Below, one piece after another: positions 46,496 through 51,367 of a DNA stretch of 51,367 nt. Source of the stretch: Dolichospermum sp. ST_sed8 (lineage in GTDB: Bacteria > Cyanobacteriota > Cyanobacteriia > Cyanobacteriales > Nostocaceae); the NCBI GenBank assembly GCA_028658405.1, contig JAKOGY010000008.1, forward strand, positions 1-51,367, given 5' to 3'. Position numbers and translations under genes: made by a program. Every line of letters starts with the position of its first letter. The stretch's first letter is position 1. A model generated the notes under the pieces. The model searched no databases, was not told where the DNA came from, and saw only the letters and a program-made list of their open reading frames with translations.

Positions 46496-46656
46496 TTAAG
46501 CCAAAAGAAACGGTAAGGTTTCAATTTCATCATCGTCCAATTTTAAAGAAGGTTTTTTGGGTTGCCAAGTATAAGCTATTATTGCAGCAGTAACATTAAC
46601 CATGAAAGGTCATTAATAATCAAATGAAGCTTAAAGCCAAAATACCAACAAATAGA
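46496..46656 (-). pseudogene. IS982-type transposase remnant
   Basis: On the minus strand SICWYFGFKLHLIIND, then after a frameshift and deletion MVNVTAAIIAYTWQPKKPSL and a stop codon (46496-46498). These are the catalytic-core segment and C terminus of an IS982-type transposase. It is cut on its upstream side by the element at 46665. Confidence 0.6.
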
Positions 46657-46664
46657 ACTTTTCC

Positions 46665-46940
46665 CTGTCCGTTCGCTGATTTTGAAAAGACAAGAGGAAT
46701 TAAAGCCTTAATGCAAAAGGAAACAGGTGATTTTTAAGTAATCCGTTGATTATCGGTAAAATTTATGACTGTCACGGGAGGCTTCCAGAGGTGATTATTT
46801 AAGGCACAGGGATAGCATGAATCATAAAATCGCAAAAGCTCTATATGAGATGAAAATGCTTGAATCAATTGAATCGCCTGGATTACAAGCCCTGTAGGGC
46901 TTAATTAAATCTTGCGGGTTAAAAATGAGCGAACGGACAG
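46665..46940. mobile_element. 276-bp MITE, copy B, inverted relative to copy A
   Basis: Reverse complement of the element at 22021-22296, with the same inverted ends (CTGTCCGTTCGCT at 46665, AGCGAACGGACAG ending 46940). Unlike copy A it has no matching target duplication (flanks TTTTCC and TTAATT), and two different gene remnants lie on its two sides. A deletion next to the element is therefore likely. Confidence 0.88.
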
Positions 46941-47103
46941 TTAATTCATCAGATTGTAATAAAATTAATGAATCGGCTCTAATTGGATCATTTGATAATT
47001 CGGTGGGGCTAAGTTCTGTTAATTTAATTGGTGAACCTAGTAACCATGTGGCTAAGTCTTCTTTGAAGTTTTCAGCAAGGAATTTGCAGATGTTGTCATA
47101 CAT
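46941..47103 (-). pseudogene. Rpn-type nuclease gene, N-terminal fragment
   Basis: Only the first 54 codons remain, starting MYDNICKFLAENFKED and running through LTELSPTELSNDPIRAD to LILLQSDEL, which matches the conserved start of the Rpn recombination-promoting nuclease/putative transposase family common in cyanobacteria. The gene then enters the 276-bp element. The catalytic core beyond this point is absent. Confidence 0.7.
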
Positions 47104-47147
47104 GAGAATTTGAAAAAATCAGATTAGGTATTGTTGATCAATAATGA

Positions 47148-47519
47148 CTAATTGTTGTTTAAACTAAGATATCGTCGCAGAATATTTTGCGCCTGTTCTA
47201 GTAATTCTGTTTCTAATTCTCCTAATTGTTGAGTTAAACGAATTTTGTCAAATGTCATTGGTTCAACGCATATTCAAATACTATCTACAGAAAGTCCATT
47301 TTGCGCTGATGTAGTTACTTCAACTACCGCAGGTGAAATCCGAGGATTATTAGGTTTTGCGGAAGTAAAAGGTAAAACTGTGACTTTGCTGCGTTGGTTG
47401 TTAAACAAAGTCCCAGAAATTATGAGTGCTGGACGAGTTTTTTGAATTTCTGTACCTACAGATGGATCAAATGTAACTACCCAGATACTTCCCATTCGGT
47501 AATCGCTATATTTTGCCAT
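47148..47519 (-). pseudogene. MazF/PemK-type toxin with an in-frame TGA
   Basis: The first 81 codons match a MazF-family endoribonuclease (GSIWVVTFDPSVGTEIQKTRP, TRPALIISG, QRSKVTVLPFTS). A TGA at 47274-47276 follows DSI, but the frame continues after it with ICVEPMTFDKIRLTQQLG to a TAG at 47148-47150, restoring a normal full length of about 123 residues. So one codon change split the gene. The shortened toxin lacks its last strand and helix and is probably inactive. Confidence 0.75.
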
Positions 47520-47824
47520 TCACTTTCCCAACCTAATTCTAATTCATCAACCACAGCGCAAGCAGGAGAACCATCATGCGCCTGCTTTTTCTCAATCTCT
47601 GTTTGCTCAAGACCAATGTTTTTGATATCATTTTGAACATTGTAAACATTGACATTAACAGAAGTTGAATTTGATGCAGGCTGGTTTTCTACAACTCTCT
47701 CTTTTAAAGCCTCATCAACAAGTCTAGCAATATAATTTTTTGCTAGTTGATGAATGTTGTTTATCCCCTTGATAACAAAAGATCCAAATCTAGACCCTCC
47801 AAAAATTGCTTCGATAAATCCCAT
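47477..47824 (-). CDS. Hypothetical 115-residue protein upstream of the MazF-like gene
   Basis: No family is recognised. The first 40 residues are weakly hydrophobic and helical (FGSFVIKGINNIHQLAKNYI), the middle is Asn/Val-rich (SVNVNVYNVQNDI) and the end is acidic. Its last 14 codons overlap the start of the MazF-like gene in another frame, as in many toxin-antitoxin pairs, so it is a candidate antitoxin. It is longer than usual MazE proteins and lacks an obvious DNA-binding motif. Confidence 0.4.
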   Translation of the reverse strand: MGFIEAIFGGSRFGSFVIKGINNIHQLAKNYIARLVDEALKERVVENQPASNSTSVNVNVYNVQNDIKNIGLEQTEIEKKQAHDGSPACAVVDELELGWESEWQNIAITEWEVSG

Positions 47825-48007
47825 AGTCCTAATTTTTGAATAGATTTTTGATTGCCAGTTTATATTTTAATGCCTCAAAACAAAACCGCAAATATACGCA
47901 ACTGCACACCAAGTTAGCCAAGTTCATCTGCGTACATCTATTTTCTACAGACTTAGAGTTAAAATAAGATTATTAATAACCCATCCAAACAAGATTGCAA
48001 AAACATC

Positions 48008-48457
48008 ATGGTTTCTATTTCCAAGACAGCAATCCGGTTGTATGATACTGATTTCGTAACATGGACACAGCAAACCGCTGAGTTAATCCGTGCTGGAAAA
48101 TGGAATGGGGTAGATTGGGAAGCGGTTGTTGAGGAGATTGAAAGCTTGGGAAGGTCAGAGCGAAGAGAGTTAAAAAGCCGATTGGAGGTATTGTTACAGC
48201 ATTTGCTAAAATGGCAATATCAGCCCGGTTTGCGAAGTGGCTCTTGGCAAAATACAATTACAGAACAACGAAACCGTATTGAAGATTTACTCCAAGATAG
48301 TCCCAGTCTTAATCCCTATTTAGAAGAAGTTTTAGTTGAGTGCTACCGCAGAGGAAAAAAACTCGCAAGTAACGAAACTGGAATTTCTCAAAATACCTTT
48401 CCAACAGATTTACCTTACACTATCACTCAAATTCTAGATATAGAATTTTTACCATAA
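48008..48457 (+). CDS. DUF29 family protein
   Basis: The 149-residue protein matches the DUF29 family, which is abundant in cyanobacteria and of unknown function: LYDTDFVTWTQQTAELIRAG, then VVEEIESLGRSERRELKSRL and LLKWQYQP, with an all-helical pattern and the end NTFPTDLPYTITQILDIEF. It is convergent with a fragment of the PP2C gene. A second, short copy of its last 20 codons is found at 49157-49219. Confidence 0.88.
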   Translation: MVSISKTAIRLYDTDFVTWTQQTAELIRAGKWNGVDWEAVVEEIESLGRSERRELKSRLEVLLQHLLKWQYQPGLRSGSWQNTITEQRNRIEDLLQDSPSLNPYLEEVLVECYRRGKKLASNETGISQNTFPTDLPYTITQILDIEFLP

Positions 48458-48461
48458 ACCA

Positions 48462-48634
48462 TCACACAATTTGCAAAACAACTAATGTCATATCATCAGT
48501 ATTTTGCCGCTCAAAACCGATAAATTGCTCAACTTGATCAAAGAGATATTCCACAATTTCCTGGGGACTAGTGCAATACTTACAAGCTGTGCGGAAAGAT
48601 GTAACAAAATTATCTTCATCAAAGCGATCGCAAA
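48462..48634 (-). pseudogene. Duplicated 3' end of the GAF-PP2C phosphatase gene
   Basis: About 170 bp here match the last part of the gene at 49222 at roughly 95 percent, encoding RFDEDNFVTSFRTACKYC and on to the same last residues TLVVLQIV. Similarity ends at a GCGATCGC octamer (48627-48634). It is only the C-terminal tail and cannot form a phosphatase. The frame runs a few codons further upstream into unrelated sequence. Confidence 0.82.
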
Positions 48635-48803
48635 AATGGTAAATTTTACTATTTACGCGACTTACCAATAAACTCAAAATAACTTATTCTCTCTTCTTTT
48701 CTTACCTTCGCGCTCTTCGTGTCTATATCCCTCCGGGACGCTGCGCGAACGTGGTTCATTTTTTATTGTTTGTGTTTAAAAATTATTCCAAAATAACCCT
48801 CGA

Positions 48804-49115
48804 TCATATTCTGCCAACTGCTCCAATTTCATTCAACCGAAACATACAATGTACAGCATGAGGATGTTTATCGCGTGCTTGTTGACTAGCAACTTCCTTA
48901 TCTTGATCAAAGAAATAATCACCACTATCCGGTTCTACGGCAATATACCAATTATAATGTTCCTTCATTAACTCAGGACGGACACGCTCAAAAATTGCTC
49001 GACAACGTTTATGAAAGGCTTCTTTTTCCGCTTTACGTTTAGCTAGTTGTTCCGGTGATAAAGTCAACTCAGGAAAGATTCTGCCTCTTCTTCTGGGTGG
49101 TTGTGATGTTAACAT
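48804..49115 (-). CDS. Hypothetical protein, small basic then acidic
   Basis: The 103-residue protein starts MLTSQPPRRRGRIFPELTLS, continues with a charged helix (LAKRKAEKEAFHKRCRAIFERV) and has WYIAVEPDSGDYFFDQD near 58-74. It recalls small conserved cyanobacterial proteins often found with toxin-antitoxin or DUF genes, but no family can be named. It lies inside the duplicated DUF29/PP2C region. Confidence 0.5.
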   Translation of the reverse strand: MLTSQPPRRRGRIFPELTLSPEQLAKRKAEKEAFHKRCRAIFERVRPELMKEHYNWYIAVEPDSGDYFFDQDKEVASQQARDKHPHAVHCMFRLNEIGAVGRI

Positions 49116-49156
49116 ATTTGTAAACTCGCTTTTGACAATTAACTATTTTAATAGTA

Positions 49157-49219
49157 ACATTTCCAGCAGATTTACCTGACACTGTTAATCAAATTATAGA
49201 TATAGAATATTTGCGATAA
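49157..49219 (+). pseudogene. DUF29 3'-end remnant
   Basis: Twenty codons read TFPADLPDTVNQIIDIEYLR and stop, nearly the same as the last residues of the DUF29 protein at 48008 (TFPTDLPYTITQILDIEFLP). The stop lies 2 bp from the end of the PP2C gene, just as the intact DUF29 gene lies 4 bp from the PP2C fragment. The junction was duplicated as a unit. Confidence 0.78.
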
Positions 49220-49221
49220 AA

Positions 49222-50607
49222 TCACACAATTTGCAAAACAACTAATGTCATATCATCAGTATTTTGCCGCTCAGAACCGATAAATTGCTCAACTTGATCA
49301 AATAGATATTCCACAATTTCCTGGGGACTATTACAATACTTACAAGCTGTGCGGAAAGAGGTAACAAAATTATCTTCATCAAAGCGATCGCCACCAGCAG
49401 CCGCCGCATCAGTCAAACCATCAGTATAATAGATAATCGTATCCCCAGATTCTAACTGTACCTGAGCATCTTCATATTCACTATTAGCATCTAACCCAAT
49501 TAACATCCCTAACGTATCCAACTGGCTCACAGTTTTTGTGGCTGCGTGCCACCATAAAGGCGGATTATGGGCTGCATTACTATAAGATAAAATTCGCGTT
49601 TGTGGGTCATATTCTGAATAAAACATAGTTACAAAGCGGTGGGAATTTTCCAAATCCGCATACATAACCCGATTCAAATTTTGTAAAATTCCTGCCGGGG
49701 AATTACCATGCAATACTTCACCCCGGAGCATTCCCCGCAACATCGTCATAATTAAACCAGCAGGAACACCTTTACCCATGACATCCCCAATTACCAAACC
49801 CCAACTAGCATTTTCTGTAGATTCTTGAAGCTGGGATTTTAACTGGTTTTGACTGGTAGGAATAAAATCATAATAGTCACCACCAACCTGATTAGCCGGT
49901 TTACAACGGGCTGCTAGAGATAAACCAGGAATATTTGGACATTGACGCGGTAAAAGTCGGCGTTGAATTTCTGCACCAATTTCTAATTCTTGGTCTAAAC
50001 GTTCTTTTTTTCTTAACTCTACAGATAGTTCATCATTATCAATAGCAACTGCTGTTTGGTCTGCCACTAAGCGCACTAATTTTTGTCTAGTTTCTGTCCA
50101 ACTATATTCAGGGTCACGACTCAAAACATACAGCCAACCCCGTTCTGTATGCTTAACTAAAATAGCTGTCCCAAATACTTGTACATCTGGTCCTAAAACA
50201 GCGTGCATCTGGTCATCTAAAATACCTGTAGAAATAGCAGCAGGCCCTGAGTTAGCTAAAAGAGTAACTTGACTACTAGCAGTTTCTAAGGCTTTTCTAA
50301 TATTTTTTCTTTGCTGACTATCTTGCCAATGTAGTTGTTCTAATCTAATTTGTCCATTGGGTTTATAGAGAAAAAGTGCGCTACCTTCCGCATCTGTCAC
50401 TCTGGTAGCCATGAGAGGAATCAGTTCCAAAAACTGATTTAAATTATTAAAACTTCTCAGAGCAAACCCCAAAGAACTGAGCAAGTCTTGAATTTTATTT
50501 TGTTCTCTGTGCAGCCTGGACACAAGTTCCTTCAGTGCCACCACAGGAGTGACATCTGTAGTGGCGCTGCTATTAATATCAGTAGAATGAGGGGGAAATT
50601 GTGACAC
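49222..50607 (-). CDS. GAF-domain PP2C/SpoIIE-type phosphatase (RsbU-like)
   Basis: The 461-residue protein has a GAF sensor domain (about 40-195), a short coiled-coil linker with EIGAEIQRRLLP (209-220) and a PP2C_SIG/SpoIIE phosphatase domain with VGGDYYDF (241-248), DVMGKGVPAG and TDGLTDA, ending DDMTLVVLQIV. Such proteins dephosphorylate anti-sigma-factor antagonists in response to a small-molecule or light cue. No STAS or anti-sigma gene is nearby. The 3' end was copied into the region at 48462. Confidence 0.9.
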   Translation of the reverse strand: MSQFPPHSTDINSSATTDVTPVVALKELVSRLHREQNKIQDLLSSLGFALRSFNNLNQFLELIPLMATRVTDAEGSALFLYKPNGQIRLEQLHWQDSQQRKNIRKALETASSQVTLLANSGPAAISTGILDDQMHAVLGPDVQVFGTAILVKHTERGWLYVLSRDPEYSWTETRQKLVRLVADQTAVAIDNDELSVELRKKERLDQELEIGAEIQRRLLPRQCPNIPGLSLAARCKPANQVGGDYYDFIPTSQNQLKSQLQESTENASWGLVIGDVMGKGVPAGLIMTMLRGMLRGEVLHGNSPAGILQNLNRVMYADLENSHRFVTMFYSEYDPQTRILSYSNAAHNPPLWWHAATKTVSQLDTLGMLIGLDANSEYEDAQVQLESGDTIIYYTDGLTDAAAAGGDRFDEDNFVTSFRTACKYCNSPQEIVEYLFDQVEQFIGSERQNTDDMTLVVLQIV

Positions 50608-51256
50608 AGGTTAATATTGCAGTTAAGAATAGCAAATGTAGATTCTTTATAAATACTCTTTCTTGATAAATTGTGAAATCATATTGAACGAAATTCCTGA
50701 TTTTAGCAAGAGTATAATAACTGTTTACAGTAATTTTTTAGGTCTTAGCTCATGCTGAGGACATTTTTAATGGTTAATTTTCCATGCTGAGGAATTGTCT
50801 AATTTGTCAAAAATAAGTCTTTAGCAATCAGTGATTTTTATGATTAATTAGCAGCCTTTCATTTTTTCATAACTGAATTAGCCCTTCATATATCTTGAGA
50901 AATAAAAATTTATCACTAGCAAAATTACCTCTATTCCTGAAAGAGTAGATATTAAGAATCAGCAAACAAAAAACTAGATAGGTTTTCGGTAAGTTGATTG
51001 ATGGGTTTTGAGTCACTGGGATTTTGGTCAAAAGATAGATGTAATCATGCTTTTAATCAAAAATCTCCAAATATTGACTGCAAACATTTAACCTATATAC
51101 CATAAATTCTCGAAATGTTTCCTTAGATAGATTTCTTTTATAGAAAATTTATCCCTTTTTCTAGAAAATATATATCAAACTTACTCAGCTACCAATCAAT
51201 GATGAATAACCCCACCCCCGTTTTACTGGCGTAAAACTTCCTCTCCCCTCATGAGG
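50608..51256. other. 649-bp AT-rich spacer without a gene
   Basis: No convincing open frame, RNA or strong repeat was seen. It probably holds the promoter of the PP2C gene (read leftward) in its first 200 bp. Confidence 0.5.
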
Positions 51257-51367
51257 GGCTACGGTGTACACACAAGTCTTCTAGAGTTGTCCCACAACGT
51301 TTAGATCCCCCCAACCCCCCTTAAAAAGGGGGGCTAAATTCTTCAAAGTCCCCCTTTTTAAGGGGGA
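51257..51367. mobile_element. 169-bp-family MITE, second copy cut by the window end
   Basis: The 111 bases from GGCTACGGTGTACACAC match 12796-12906 with one difference (GTTGTCCC here against GTTGCCCC there). The right half lies beyond the window. Confidence 0.85.

Noticed and set aside
47274..47276. Selenocysteine or recoding at the TGA in the MazF-like gene
   Set aside because: No cysteine is expected at this site in the family, no recoding hairpin was seen, and the gene lies in a decayed region.

Overview
The window looks like chromosome of a filamentous, probably heterocyst-forming (Nostocales) cyanobacterium. The reasons are frequent HIP1 octamers (GCGATCGC) inside genes, AT-rich spacers full of small inverted-repeat elements, a PatA-type response regulator, a CIRCE-controlled groEL without groES, DUF29 and Rpn-type genes, and many cyanobacterial transposon scars. 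All assignments come from reading the translations. No database search was run.

Layout. (1) 1-6.6 kb: a possible IS200/IS605 tail, a response regulator with a C-terminal receiver, and a three-gene set of vWA protein, PP2C phosphatase and kinase-TPR membrane protein that matches the TerY-type phosphorylation triad. (2) 7.0-18.0 kb: a plus-strand sugar/polysaccharide block with rfbF, an LhgO-like oxidase, glycosyltransferases, a sugar epimerase, a tandem pair of PhyH-like dioxygenases (the first broken by an in-frame TAG), an rfbC-like epimerase and a SAF-domain dehydrogenase. (3) 18.1-24.5 kb: a possible minus-strand small RNA, a WecA-like transferase, CIRCE-groEL, a SET-domain protein and a MATE transporter. 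(4) 24.8-46.0 kb: a second sugar block. It holds a Nudix enzyme with a kinase-like partner, a heptose-type activation set (GmhA-like isomerase, a kinase/nucleotidyltransferase fusion in reversed domain order, GmhB-like phosphatase, NAD-dependent epimerase, transketolase), three HAD-IIB sugar phosphatases, a GH13 enzyme, an acyltransferase and glycosyltransferases. It ends with an amino-sugar-like set: epimerase, DegT aminotransferase, TIM-barrel isomerase, SDR and an NtdB-like phosphatase. (5) 46.0-51.4 kb: a decayed accessory region with transposase scraps, a cut Rpn gene, a MazF gene with an in-frame TGA, a DUF29 gene, a partial duplication joining DUF29 and PP2C gene ends, and a GAF-PP2C phosphatase.

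Taken together, blocks 2 and 4 would build unusual activated sugars (CDP-linked, heptose-like, amino, methylated or acylated) and join them into an extracellular glycan or oligosaccharide. The spacers hold at least seven families of short inverted-repeat elements, several present twice in the window. One is nested inside another, and one 276-bp family has copies 24.6 kb apart in opposite orientation.
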